Numbered from the stretch's first letter, positions 1 to 7,168 are shown. The stretch is 9,305 bases of DNA from an uncultured Lachnospiraceae bacterium (GCA_958405355.1 CATYEA010000068.1:1-9305), one strand, 5' to 3'. Translations and numbers: made by a program. The notes: generated from the letters alone by a model not told the origin.

Positions 1-1498
1 AGTGACCAGAGTGGAATTTAAAGGGTTTTCCGGTGGTATGGGAAGCTATGCCCAGAAGGAAGCCGGAAAGTTTATGATTCGTCTGAGAACTCCGTCGGGC
101 ATCGTGACGGGAGAACATTTCGGGCTGATTCTGGATTATGCTGAAAAGTATGGCCTGGACAAGATTCATTTAACAACCCGTCAGGCCGTACAGCTTCATG
201 ACCTGAGTATTGATGATGTATGCGATATTATGAAAGACGCCATCGACCGGGATCTGTTTACCCGGGGCGGCGGCGGTAACTTCCCTCGGAATGTATCTTT
301 GTCTCCAATGGCTGGCGTGGACCCGGAGGAGGCTTTTGACGTGACGCCTTACGCGCGCCAGGTTGGCGATTATTTTTTGCACAATGCTACAGGATATAAG
401 CTGCCGAGAAAGTTAAAGGTTGCTTTTTCCTCAAGCGCTTCGGATACAGGCTGTGCGACGGTGAATGATATGGGCTTTGTCGGCGTTGTTGATGGCGGAA
501 AGCCAATGTTCCGGCTGTGGTTGGCCGGAGGTATGGGCGGTCAGCCGGCGTTGGGGCTCCCTTATGACGAATTGGTAGCACCGGGAGAAGTTCTCTATTA
601 TGTGGAGGCCATGGTCCGTCTTTTCATGGCAGAGGGCGATTATACAAATAAAGCCCGGGCCCGGGTACGTTTCATCCCGCGCCGTATGGGTGTGGATGCC
701 TTTATGGAATGTTATAAAAAGCATCTGGCCGATGTTAAAAAGGAATGTCAGTTTGACGGCATTGAACCATCTGTATGTCGGGATGACAAAGAAGTAAATG
801 CGGTCGAAACTGCATCGACAGCTATTGGAACATCAACGAATTCTTTAATTCTGCCGCAGAAACAGAGAGGGCGTTTTACGGTGGTACTGCATCCGCTCTG
901 TGGTCAGCTTAAGTTAGAGGACGGAAGAAAAATTCAGGAAATTCTTTCAGAAATTCCGGAGGCAGAGATTCGTTTAAGTATGGACGAGGAATTGTATATC
1001 CGCAACCTTTCAAAAGACGAAGCAGAAAATCTGTTAGAAGAGATGAAAGGCCGGATGATGATGAGTCCGGTTCGTATGTCTGTGAGCTGTGTAGGAACAC
1101 CGACATGTCAGGCGGGAATTAATCAGAGCCAGAAGCTTTGCCAGGCGGTGGAGAGAGCTGTTGCCGAGGCAGACATTGATGAAAATCGTTTGCCGAAGCT
1201 TTATATCAGTGGTTGTCCGAACTGCTGTGCAAGGCATCCGGTGGCATCGATGGGATTTTCCGGTCGTAAAGTCAAGGTGGACGGCGTGATGGAAGAAGCC
1301 TTTGACTGCTTTATCGGCGGTCATGTTGGTGTGGATGCAAGTCATTTTGCAGAAAAAGCCGGAATTATTCTGGCAGAACGGATTCCTGAGATGATTGTGG
1401 AATTGGGTCAAATGCTCACAAAAGAGAAAAAGGATTATGCGGAGGCGCTGACGGATGGTTCGGCGGCAGCGGTGATTGAAAAATACTGTCAGGTATAG
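1..1498 (+). CDS. Nitrite/sulfite reductase, siroheme and 4Fe-4S type (5'-partial)
   Basis: Predicted six-electron reductase of nitrite or sulfite, cytosolic, using siroheme coupled to a 4Fe-4S cluster. Residues are numbered from the GTG at 2. The layout is the family's duplicated one: a ferredoxin-like half-domain (about 5-75), a first siroheme/Fe-S domain (about 95-230), a second half-domain (about 285-350) and the cluster-bearing domain (about 357-480). Cluster ligands are visible as C-x5-C (Cys363, Cys369) and C-x3-C (Cys405, Cys409, in GCPNCCAR). The N-terminal motifs HLTTRQAVQLHDL and FPRNVSLSPMAGV match siroheme-pocket segments. The GTG at 2 is probably not the true start: relatives, as I remember them, have about 20-30 more residues, and no ribosome binding site can be seen because the window begins here. 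The physiological substrate cannot be told from sequence. It ends 14 bp before pyrE, so the two are probably cotranscribed. Confidence 0.9.
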   Translation, partial: VTRVEFKGFSGGMGSYAQKEAGKFMIRLRTPSGIVTGEHFGLILDYAEKYGLDKIHLTTRQAVQLHDLSIDDVCDIMKDAIDRDLFTRGGGGNFPRNVSLSPMAGVDPEEAFDVTPYARQVGDYFLHNATGYKLPRKLKVAFSSSASDTGCATVNDMGFVGVVDGGKPMFRLWLAGGMGGQPALGLPYDELVAPGEVLYYVEAMVRLFMAEGDYTNKARARVRFIPRRMGVDAFMECYKKHLADVKKECQFDGIEPSVCRDDKEVNAVETASTAIGTSTNSLILPQKQRGRFTVVLHPLCGQLKLEDGRKIQEILSEIPEAEIRLSMDEELYIRNLSKDEAENLLEEMKGRMMMSPVRMSVSCVGTPTCQAGINQSQKLCQAVERAVAEADIDENRLPKLYISGCPNCCARHPVASMGFSGRKVKVDGVMEEAFDCFIGGHVGVDASHFAEKAGIILAERIPEMIVELGQMLTKEKKDYAEALTDGSAAAVIEKYCQV

Positions 1499-1512
1499 AG
1501 GAGGAAATAGTC

Positions 1513-2190
1513 ATGGAACAATATAAAAAAGAGTTTATCGAATTTATGGTTGAGAGCGATGTGCTCAAATTTGGTGAGTTTACATTAAAGAGCGGAAGAA
1601 AATCTCCATTTTTCATGAATGCGGGAGCCTATGTAACAGGAACTCAGCTCCGCCGTCTCGGTGAATATTATGCCAAGGCCATTCATGATAATTATGGCTT
1701 GGACTTCGATGTGTTATTTGGACCGGCCTATAAAGGTATCCCTCTGGGTGTTGCGACCACAATGGCTATCAGCGAGTTATACGGAAAAGATATCCGTTAC
1801 TGCTCCAACCGTAAAGAAGTGAAGGATCACGGGGATACAGGTATTCTTCTCGGAACAAAACTGAAAGACGGAGACCGGATCGTTATCATTGAAGATGTGA
1901 CGACTTCAGGAAAATCCATCGAAGAAACTTTCCCAATCATTAAAGCTCAGGCGGATGTGGAAATCAAAGGACTTATCGTATCTCTGAATCGTATGGAAGT
2001 CGGAAAAGGCGGCGAAAAGAGTGCCCTGGATGAGATTAAAGATTTATATGGATTTGAGACAAGCGCCATTGTATCGATGGCGGAGGTTGTGGAATATCTG
2101 TATAATAAACCATATAATGGCAAAGTGATCATTGATGACACGTTGAAAGCAGCAATTGATGCCTATTACGCACAGTACGGTGTCAAATAG
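1513..2190 (+). CDS. pyrE: Orotate phosphoribosyltransferase
   Basis: Cytosolic enzyme of de novo pyrimidine synthesis; it joins orotate to PRPP to give OMP and pyrophosphate. The 225-residue length is normal for the family. The PRPP-binding signature is clear at residues 124-135 (VIIEDVTTSGKS, with the acidic pair Glu127-Asp128). The catalytic-loop motif NRKEVKDHG, with its conserved Arg, Lys, Lys and His, lies just upstream. FGPAYKGIPLG is the family's N-terminal substrate-contact segment. The ATG start is fixed by AGGAGG at 1499-1504, 8 nt upstream. The gene sits 14 bp after a sulfite/nitrite reductase rather than beside pyrD or pyrF, and a small membrane protein gene follows 13 bp later. 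No pyrimidine-responsive element is visible within the window. Confidence 0.97.
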   Translation: MEQYKKEFIEFMVESDVLKFGEFTLKSGRKSPFFMNAGAYVTGTQLRRLGEYYAKAIHDNYGLDFDVLFGPAYKGIPLGVATTMAISELYGKDIRYCSNRKEVKDHGDTGILLGTKLKDGDRIVIIEDVTTSGKSIEETFPIIKAQADVEIKGLIVSLNRMEVGKGGEKSALDEIKDLYGFETSAIVSMAEVVEYLYNKPYNGKVIIDDTLKAAIDAYYAQYGVK

Positions 2191-2203
2191 AGGAGGAAGC
2201 TCT

Positions 2204-2356
2204 ATGGATGAAAAGATTTATAAATCAATGGGACGTATCGGCGGCGCCAATATTGCCATGGGCGTTGTGTGTATTGTGGTTGGCCTGACAGTAGGTATTT
2301 TATCCATTATCTGCGGCGGCCAGTTACTGAGCGATAAAAAGCATCTGCTCTTCTAA
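2204..2356 (+). CDS. Small single-pass membrane protein, unknown function (50 aa)
   Basis: I do not recognise a named family. The start is ATG 2204, chosen because AGGAGG at 2191-2196 lies 7 nt upstream; an earlier in-frame ATG inside pyrE has no such site. The protein has a short charged N-terminus (MDEKIYKSMGRIGG) and one hydrophobic segment at about residues 15-41. That segment is rich in Gly, Val and Ile, with small-residue spacing (GVVCIVVGLTVG) that could favour helix packing. A short basic tail (SDKKHLLF) follows. There is no signal-peptidase site I can support. It lies 13 bp after pyrE and just before a terminator, so it is the last gene of that transcript. The strong ribosome binding site and tight spacing argue that it is really translated. 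Role unknown. Confidence 0.75.
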   Translation: MDEKIYKSMGRIGGANIAMGVVCIVVGLTVGILSIICGGQLLSDKKHLLF

Positions 2357-2375
2357 AAGACGATGTTAAAAGAGT

Positions 2376-2420
2376 AAACGAAAGAAAAAGGACGGATTTA
2401 TGTCCTTTTCTTTCGTTTTA
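2376..2420 (+). terminator. Rho-independent terminator after the pyrE operon
   Basis: A long inverted repeat pairs 2376-2393 (ending AAAAAGGAC) with 2402-2418 (GTCCTTTTC onward). There is one extra A in the left arm and an 8-nt loop, and T residues run to 2419. The A-rich left arm could also work on the opposite strand. It begins 20 bp after the 50-residue gene and ends 27 bp before the next start codon, leaving almost no room for a separate promoter. Confidence 0.85.
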
Positions 2421-2446
2421 ATTATATAGATTATAGAAGGTGTAAA

Positions 2447-2896
2447 ATGAAGAAAATCCAATGGGGCACGGTGGTGTTCCTGATTATTTATCTGATGGTT
2501 CTGGCCTATGTCTGTTTTTGGAGTGAGGGTTATGGCCGGACGGATGTGCAGAATACATATCGCTATAATCTCATACCATTTAAAGAGATTATGCGGTTTT
2601 ATACATATAGAGAACTGGTAGGAGTCGAAGCTTTCCTGCTGAATCTGTTCGGGAATGTGCTGGCATTCATTCCCTTTGGAGTGATGGTGCCGATTGTCCG
2701 GCGGAAGAATCGTAAGTTTTTGCGGGTTCTCGGTATGACATTTTTATTAAGCTTATTTATCGAATGTATCCAGTTGATTTTCAGGGTAGGCTCTTTTGAT
2801 GTGGATGATTTGATTTTAAATACATTGGGCGGTGTCATTGGTTATATTGTTTTTTGGGTGATGAATTGGATAAGGAGGCGTTGGTTTGTCAAATAA
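2447..2896 (+). CDS. VanZ-like family membrane protein
   Basis: A 149-residue integral membrane protein of the VanZ-like family. The name comes from the teicoplanin-resistance accessory protein VanZ, but most members are of unknown function and this one should not be read as a resistance gene. Four membrane segments are predicted at about residues 7-25, 62-84, 93-112 and 122-141. Family motifs are clear: NLIPF at 41-45, NLFGNVLAFIPFG at 66-78, the E-x2-Q pair Glu106/Gln109, and FDVDDLILNTLGG at 117-129. A basic cluster (RRKNRK) lies between segments 2 and 3, and a basic tail (RRRW) follows segment 4. A GAAGG ribosome binding site lies at 2436-2440. The gene overlaps the next by 11 bp, indicating translational coupling. 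Confidence 0.9.
   Translation: MKKIQWGTVVFLIIYLMVLAYVCFWSEGYGRTDVQNTYRYNLIPFKEIMRFYTYRELVGVEAFLLNLFGNVLAFIPFGVMVPIVRRKNRKFLRVLGMTFLLSLFIECIQLIFRVGSFDVDDLILNTLGGVIGYIVFWVMNWIRRRWFVK
2872..2878 (+). promoter_or_regulatory. Ribosome binding site fixing a TTG start
   Basis: AAGGAGG lies inside the end of the VanZ-like gene, 7 nt before TTG 2886. This near-perfect site is the reason for accepting the TTG codon as the start of the next gene. Confidence 0.8.
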
Positions 2897-3206
2897 AGTC
2901 TATAGCTTTACAAAAGTTGAGAAACGCCGGACAAAATCCGGAATTTACGCTCTGGCAATGGGCATTATATCCCTTTGCGTACTGGGCTTTTTCATTGGCT
3001 TTGGCATATATAAGAGTGGTCAGATGAGTGGTGCGATGTGCCTTATTCCCTATGTGACGATGATTGGCAGCATTGTGGGAGCTGTAATTTCAGCGCGGGA
3101 CCGTTCCAGAACCGATGTGGCAGGAAAATATCTCTGTTCCGGGTACAGAGTGTGCGTTGTTTCTGCGGTACTCCATGGATGTATTTTTCTGATTGGTATA
3201 TTGTAG
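2886..3206 (+). CDS. Three-helix membrane protein, DUF6142-like (tentative)
   Basis: A 106-residue integral membrane protein of unknown function. The start is TTG 2886, supported by AAGGAGG 7 nt upstream, and the gene overlaps the preceding VanZ-like gene by 11 bp. A basic cytosolic N-terminus (YSFTKVEKRRTKSGIYA) is followed by three hydrophobic segments at about 20-41, 50-70 and 85-106. A charged loop (ARDRSRTD) separates the second and third, and the third ends at the C-terminus. The N-terminal pattern of F-T-x-x-basic-x-x-K-x-G-I before the first helix resembles small Clostridia membrane proteins I associate with DUF6142, but this is memory and not a search result. The VanZ-like partner and the peptidase 30 bp downstream suggest one transcription unit, without showing a shared function. 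Confidence 0.8.
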   Translation: MSNKVYSFTKVEKRRTKSGIYALAMGIISLCVLGFFIGFGIYKSGQMSGAMCLIPYVTMIGSIVGAVISARDRSRTDVAGKYLCSGYRVCVVSAVLHGCIFLIGIL

Positions 3207-3222
3207 GTTATTTTATAGAAAC

Positions 3223-3228
3223 GGAGAG
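3223..3228 (+). promoter_or_regulatory. Ribosome binding site of the aminopeptidase gene
   Basis: GGAGAG at 3223-3228 lies 8 nt before GTG 3237. An alternative in-frame GTG at 3228 overlaps this site, which would leave it without usable spacing, so 3237 is preferred. Confidence 0.6.
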
Positions 3229-3236
3229 TGAAAAAG

Positions 3237-5330
3237 GTGACAGAAGAAACATTTTTGACGGAACGCTATAGCCTTGCCATGACACGAATCCGTGAAATTC
3301 CCGGAGAACTTGAGAAAAAAAAGACGGATGGGCGCCTGAGTCAGGAAGCTTTTCAGTGGATGGACTTTTTCAGTGAACTGTCGGGATGGATGGTGGCGTT
3401 GGATGATTTTAAAATCTGGCAGGCATCCCATGATTTTAAAGATCGGTCTCTGAAAGAATGGAAAGTCTTTTATGAGCATATGTACCGGCCGCTGCGTCAG
3501 GATTATGAGACCAGTTATGCCAATCTGGACAGGGCAGCAGAAGCTTTTGGAAAAGAATACGGAAAGCTTTTTTCGTTTTTAGCCAGTGAGATTTATCGTT
3601 CCTTTTCGTTGTGGATGATGGGACATTTGGAGGCTGTTGTCATTTTATGGGAGTTGTTTGTCGAAGTTTATACAGCCTTTGTCTATGGAGTGGAAGAGGG
3701 GGACAAACCTTCGGTTGAAATGATTGCCAAAGCGGTTTACTGGTATGTCAGTGATTACAGCGATGAGATGGTATCCTGGCGTATCCATGAACAGCAGGAA
3801 CCGGATTTTTCACCGATTAAATCTATTATTATGACGGCGGATCTGACAGATTTAAGATATTTATATCATTTTGGTGAATACATATCAGACACTGAACTTG
3901 GAACGGCAGAGCATATGAATCGTCTTTCGGAAGAAGCGGTTGATGCCATGGCAGAAACCTTTGTGGATGGCTATATTCGGGGCTTTGAAGTGAACCGGAT
4001 ATCTTTAGAAAATAAAAAGTATGTGACCATCCGCGGAAGTATTGGTTTTGAACGGGTGTTTCGCAGTGCGGTGAAGAAATTCCGGGAACATGGACTGGAA
4101 CCTGTCTTTTTCCCGGCAGCAACGACCATCCTCAATCGCCGTCAGGTAAGGGTGGGGTATCAGGGAAAGAGCGTGAACCCACAGTTTGAATTTGATCATT
4201 GTAAGGATAAGGCTATTTATTATGACAGGGCTATGGCGAACCGACACCTGGCAGCTCTGAAAAAGGCCTATGAAGAGTGTCGGGAATGGATTTCGGCCAA
4301 TGCGGGCCCGGCCTGCTTTGAAACCTTTGGTGAGATTCCATTTGCTCCGGTGCTTAAGGAAAATGCCTGCCGTCTGAGCCCAAAGCAGCAGAAGCTGGAA
4401 GCGGAGTTTTCAAATCTCCAGGCGGAGTTGGTGGAACAGTATATGAAAAGTTCGGAAATCAGCTTTACGATCATTGCCTTTCCGACGCCGGATATCGGGC
4501 CGGATTATGAGGCGGTATTCGATGAAATTGTCAAAGTCAATACATTGGATAATGACGTATACCGCGGGATCCAGCAGAAAATCATTGATGTTCTGGATAA
4601 GGGGGATTATGTCTATATCCGGGGGAAATCTCCGAATAAAACAGTGATGAAGGTTCGTCTTCATCCGTTGAAAAACCCGAAGAAAGAGACAAATTTTGAA
4701 AACTGCTGCGCCGATGTGAATATTCCTCTCGGCGAAGTGTTCACAAGTCCTATGCTCAATGGTACTGAAGGCCTTCTTCATGCCACCAGTGTTTATTTGA
4801 ATGGCATTCATTTTAAAGATTTAATGCTGCGTTTTGCTGATGGACGGATTGTAAGTTTTGACTGCGGTAATTCAGAAGACGGAGAGAGAAATCGGCGTCT
4901 TATCAAAGATTATCTTTTGATCGGCCGGGACAGTCTGCCTCTTGGGGAATTTGCCATTGGTACAAATACGACAGCCTATGCAGCGGCGAGAGCATATGAT
5001 ATTACCGGACGGCTGCCGATACTTATTGTGGAGAAGATGGGACCTCATTTTGCCATTGGTGATACCTGTTATTCGAGATCTGAGGACCATGCGGTATTTA
5101 ATCCGGACGGCAAGGAAATTATTGCCAGGGAAAATGAAATTTCTGCCCGCAGAGATGAGGAAGGATTCCAGGCCTACTTTAACTGCCATACGGATATCAC
5201 CATTCCATACGATGAGATCGATGAGATTTTTGTCGTGGACAACGATGAAAACATGTTCCCGGTCATTCGGGATGGGCGGTTTGTTTTAGAAGGAACGGAG
5301 GACTTAAACATACCACTTAATGGTCATTAA
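3237..5330 (+). CDS. M29-family metallo-aminopeptidase with long N-terminal extension
   Basis: Predicted cytosolic aminopeptidase removing N-terminal residues from peptides; no signal peptide is seen. The start is GTG 3237 (697 aa), chosen over GTG 3228 (700 aa) by ribosome-binding-site spacing. The C-terminal domain (from about residue 235) matches peptidase family M29, the thermophilic aminopeptidase T/AmpS type. Its metal and catalytic residues can be placed by motif: Glu500 in IPLGEVFTSP, Glu571 in LGEFAIGTN, His604 and Tyr612 in EKMGPHFAIGDTCY, and His651 and Asp653 in CHTDITI. Spacing differs slightly from the classical enzymes (His to Tyr is 8 residues, where I recall 7). Family members are usually about 400 residues. 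The extra 235 or so N-terminal residues are rich in aromatic and charged residues and look helical, with no motif I recognise. Long forms seem familiar from Lachnospiraceae. Substrate specificity is unknown. Confidence 0.88.
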   Translation: MTEETFLTERYSLAMTRIREIPGELEKKKTDGRLSQEAFQWMDFFSELSGWMVALDDFKIWQASHDFKDRSLKEWKVFYEHMYRPLRQDYETSYANLDRAAEAFGKEYGKLFSFLASEIYRSFSLWMMGHLEAVVILWELFVEVYTAFVYGVEEGDKPSVEMIAKAVYWYVSDYSDEMVSWRIHEQQEPDFSPIKSIIMTADLTDLRYLYHFGEYISDTELGTAEHMNRLSEEAVDAMAETFVDGYIRGFEVNRISLENKKYVTIRGSIGFERVFRSAVKKFREHGLEPVFFPAATTILNRRQVRVGYQGKSVNPQFEFDHCKDKAIYYDRAMANRHLAALKKAYEECREWISANAGPACFETFGEIPFAPVLKENACRLSPKQQKLEAEFSNLQAELVEQYMKSSEISFTIIAFPTPDIGPDYEAVFDEIVKVNTLDNDVYRGIQQKIIDVLDKGDYVYIRGKSPNKTVMKVRLHPLKNPKKETNFENCCADVNIPLGEVFTSPMLNGTEGLLHATSVYLNGIHFKDLMLRFADGRIVSFDCGNSEDGERNRRLIKDYLLIGRDSLPLGEFAIGTNTTAYAAARAYDITGRLPILIVEKMGPHFAIGDTCYSRSEDHAVFNPDGKEIIARENEISARRDEEGFQAYFNCHTDITIPYDEIDEIFVVDNDENMFPVIRDGRFVLEGTEDLNIPLNGH

Positions 5331-5360
5331 TGAGCATTGATAAGCACATTTAATAAGTTG

Positions 5361-5391
5361 AAAAAAAAGGCCCTGTTTCGGGTCTTTTTTT
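5361..5391 (+). terminator. Rho-independent terminator after the aminopeptidase gene
   Basis: An A8 tract (5361-5368) precedes the stem GGCCC (5369-5373), the loop TGTTTC, the stem GGGTC (5380-5384, one G-T pair) and T7 (5385-5391). The A and T tracts can extend the stem and make the site potentially bidirectional. It lies 30 bp after the stop codon and just upstream of the purine operon promoter, separating the two units. Confidence 0.9.
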
Positions 5392-5393
5392 GT

Positions 5394-5410
5394 TTGACGG
5401 CTATTGACGG
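5394..5410 (+). repeat. Tandem TTGACGG direct repeat at the purine promoter
   Basis: TTGACGG occurs at 5394-5400 and again at 5404-5410, a 10-bp period of about one helical turn. The downstream copy contains the -35 hexamer. The upstream copy has no matching -10 at 17 bp. This could be a regulator's half-sites or chance. Confidence 0.45.
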
Positions 5411-5432
5411 ATAAAAAATGGACAGGTACAAT
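5404..5432 (+). promoter_or_regulatory. Predicted sigma-A-type promoter of the purKEFM operon
   Basis: The -35 hexamer TTGACG (5404-5409) and -10 hexamer TACAAT (5427-5432) are separated by an optimal 17 bp with an A-rich spacer. Each matches consensus at five of six positions. Transcription would start near 5438-5440, giving a leader of about 50 nt. That is too short for a purine riboswitch, and I see none. The leader holds only a small possible hairpin (TGCGCC 5446-5451 with GGCGTA 5454-5459, one G-T pair). Confidence 0.8.
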
Positions 5433-5489
5433 GAGAATAGTTTCGTGCGCCAAGGCGTATTTGAATTTTACAAAGAGAGGCTTTAGAGT

Positions 5490-6620
5490 ATGTATCGAAT
5501 AGGAATTATTGGCGGCGGCCAGCTTGGAAAGATGATGATTTTAGACGCAAAACGTCTGGATACTTATTTTGTTATTCTGGATCCGACACCAAAGTGTCCG
5601 GCAGACAGCATTGCGGATGAGCATATCGTGGCAGAATTTGACGATGTCCGCGCTTTCCATGAACTGGCTGAAAAAGTAGATGTAGTAACTTATGAATTTG
5701 AACATATTAATGCAGAAGCATTGCAGGAGCTGGAAGCAGAGGGGCATAAAGTCTATCCGTCCAGCGAAACGCTGCTTCATATTCAGAACAAATATCATCA
5801 GAAGGAATGGCTGAAACAGCATGGGCTTCCAGTACCGGATTTTAAGAAAGTAGAAACACCGGAAGATATTCGCGAAGCAGGTAAGGTTTTTGGTTATCCG
5901 ATGATGTTAAAGACCTGTACTGGTGGTTATGACGGTAAAGGAAATGCACCGGTGGCAACGGAAGCCGATGTGGAAAATGCTTTTGAGACGTTGGGCGCAG
6001 GAAAGCTGCCGTTGATGGTGGAAGCTTTTTGTCCATTTGAAAAGGAAGTATCTGTTCTTGTATGTCGCAGTGTAAACGGCGATGTCAAGGTATTTCCGGT
6101 GGCGGAAAATGTGCATAAAGACAGTATTCTGGATGAGACGACCGTTCCGGCAAATATCAGTGATGAATGTACAAAAAAAGCGATGGATATTGCGCGGGAA
6201 GCTGTTCAGGTGTTTAATGCCTGCGGCATGCTCTGTATTGAGCTGTTTGTGACCGGTGATGGACAGGTGCTTGTCAATGAGCTGGCACCAAGACCTCATA
6301 ATTCGGGCCATTATACCATTGAAGGCTGTGTGACTTCCCAGTATGAAAACCATATCCGGGGAATTCTCGGTTTGCCTTTGGGAAGTACGGAGCTTCTCAG
6401 GCCGACGGTCATGAAAAATATTATCGGTCAGTATCCGGTGGATCATGCCGAAGTCAAAGGCTTGGATGAGGCTTATGCCATTGGGGAAGTGAAAGTACAT
6501 ATTTACGGTAAAGAAAAAGTATCTAAAGGTCGGAAGATGGGACACATTACTGTGACAGCGCCGACAGTGGAAGAAGCGCTTGAGAAAGCCCGTCTGGCCC
6601 ATTCAAAAATATCATTTTAG
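5490..6620 (+). CDS. purK: N5-carboxyaminoimidazole ribonucleotide synthase
   Basis: Cytosolic ATP-grasp enzyme that converts AIR, bicarbonate and ATP to N5-CAIR in purine synthesis. Its 376 residues are normal for PurK. An N-terminal Rossmann-like segment carries IGIIGGGQLGKMM. The ATP-grasp glycine-rich loop is at 143-152 (CTGGYDGKGN), and MVEAFCPFEKEVSVLV is the ATP-grasp segment that follows it. The phosphate/AIR-contact motif APRPHNSGHYTIEGC starts at residue 266, with Arg268, His270, Asn271, Ser272 and His274 present. No key residue appears to be missing. ATG 5490 is set by GAGAGG at 5475-5480, 9 nt upstream. This is the first gene of the operon and purE follows 18 bp later; the pairing implies the bacterial two-step AIR carboxylation route. 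Confidence 0.97.
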   Translation: MYRIGIIGGGQLGKMMILDAKRLDTYFVILDPTPKCPADSIADEHIVAEFDDVRAFHELAEKVDVVTYEFEHINAEALQELEAEGHKVYPSSETLLHIQNKYHQKEWLKQHGLPVPDFKKVETPEDIREAGKVFGYPMMLKTCTGGYDGKGNAPVATEADVENAFETLGAGKLPLMVEAFCPFEKEVSVLVCRSVNGDVKVFPVAENVHKDSILDETTVPANISDECTKKAMDIAREAVQVFNACGMLCIELFVTGDGQVLVNELAPRPHNSGHYTIEGCVTSQYENHIRGILGLPLGSTELLRPTVMKNIIGQYPVDHAEVKGLDEAYAIGEVKVHIYGKEKVSKGRKMGHITVTAPTVEEALEKARLAHSKISF

Positions 6621-6638
6621 AAGCAGGAGGAAAGTACC

Positions 6639-7154
6639 ATGGACGTAAAAGTTGGAATTATTATGGGAAGTGATTCGGATTTACCAGTCATGTCCAAAGC
6701 GGCAGAGATTCTGGATGAACTGAAAGTAGACTATGAGTTGACCATTGTATCCGCACATCGGACACCGGATCGTTTATGTGAATATGCAAAAACAGCGGAA
6801 GAAAGAGGAATTAAAGTGATCATTGCCGGAGCCGGCGGTGCTGCCCATCTTCCGGGTATGACGGCAGCGATGACTGTACTTCCGGTCATTGGTGTGCCGG
6901 TACAGACAAAAGCCCTCGGCGGCGTGGATTCCCTGTATTCAATTGTCCAGATGCCTCCGGGAATTCCGGTAGCCACTGTGGCCATCAACGGCGCTCAGAA
7001 TGCAGGACTTCTGGCAGCGAAGATTTTGGCGACAACAGACGCAGAGCTTTCCAAACGCCTGAAGGATTATGCCGAAGGGCTGAATCAGACAGTTCTGAAA
7101 AAAGCAGAAAAATTAGAAAACATTAAATACGAAGAATATCTGAAACAGATGTAA
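6639..7154 (+). CDS. purE: N5-carboxyaminoimidazole ribonucleotide mutase, class I
   Basis: Rearranges N5-CAIR to CAIR, taking over the product of PurK; class I enzymes are typically octamers. The 171-residue length is normal. Signature motifs are intact: [10 protein letters not shown] starting at Met9, SAHRTPDR at 38-45 with the conserved His40, and [11 protein letters not shown] with His70. [24 protein letters not shown] is the conserved C-terminal half, followed by the usual helical tail. An adjacent purK argues for mutase rather than direct AIR carboxylase (class II) activity. AGGAGG at 6625-6630 lies 8 nt before ATG 6639. purF starts 14 bp after the stop codon. Confidence 0.97.
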   Translation: MDVKVGIIMGSDSDLPVMSKAAEILDELKVDYELTIVSAHRTPDRLCEYAKTAEERGIKVIIAGAGGAAHLPGMTAAMTVLPVIGVPVQTKALGGVDSLYSIVQMPPGIPVATVAINGAQNAGLLAAKILATTDAELSKRLKDYAEGLNQTVLKKAEKLENIKYEEYLKQM

Positions 7155-7168
7155 TAGGAGGGAGTTTT

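Noticed and set aside
2447..2896. Teicoplanin-resistance gene vanZ
   Set aside because: The protein has VanZ-like family motifs, but no vanHAX, vanR/S or transposon context is present. Most chromosomal family members have no shown resistance role.
3228..3236. GTG at 3228 as the start of the aminopeptidase
   Set aside because: It overlaps the only good ribosome binding site (3223-3228), while GTG 3237 has proper spacing. The difference is only three residues.
4410..4811. Minus-strand open frame of 133 codons opposite the aminopeptidase
   Set aside because: It is contained in the conserved M29 coding sequence and shows no recognisable domain. It is most likely produced by codon bias.
5317..5330. 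Perfect inverted repeat TTAATG-GT-CATTAA at the aminopeptidase stop codon
   Set aside because: The 6-bp AT-rich arms have a 2-nt spacer, which is too short for a hairpin loop. The repeat overlaps coding sequence, and a much stronger terminator lies just downstream. Probably chance.
5460..5474. Operator-like palindrome TTTG-N7-CAAA upstream of purK
   Set aside because: The arms are only 4 bp in AT-rich sequence next to the ribosome binding site, too weak to call.
5433..5489. Possible purine riboswitch in the purK leader
   Set aside because: The leader is about 50 nt and lacks the three-way junction and conserved loop sequences of the purine aptamer.
5907..6602. Minus-strand open frame of 231 codons opposite purK
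   Set aside because: It lies wholly inside a clearly conserved purK, has low-complexity basic and aromatic composition without known motifs, and has no supporting operon context. It is an antisense shadow.
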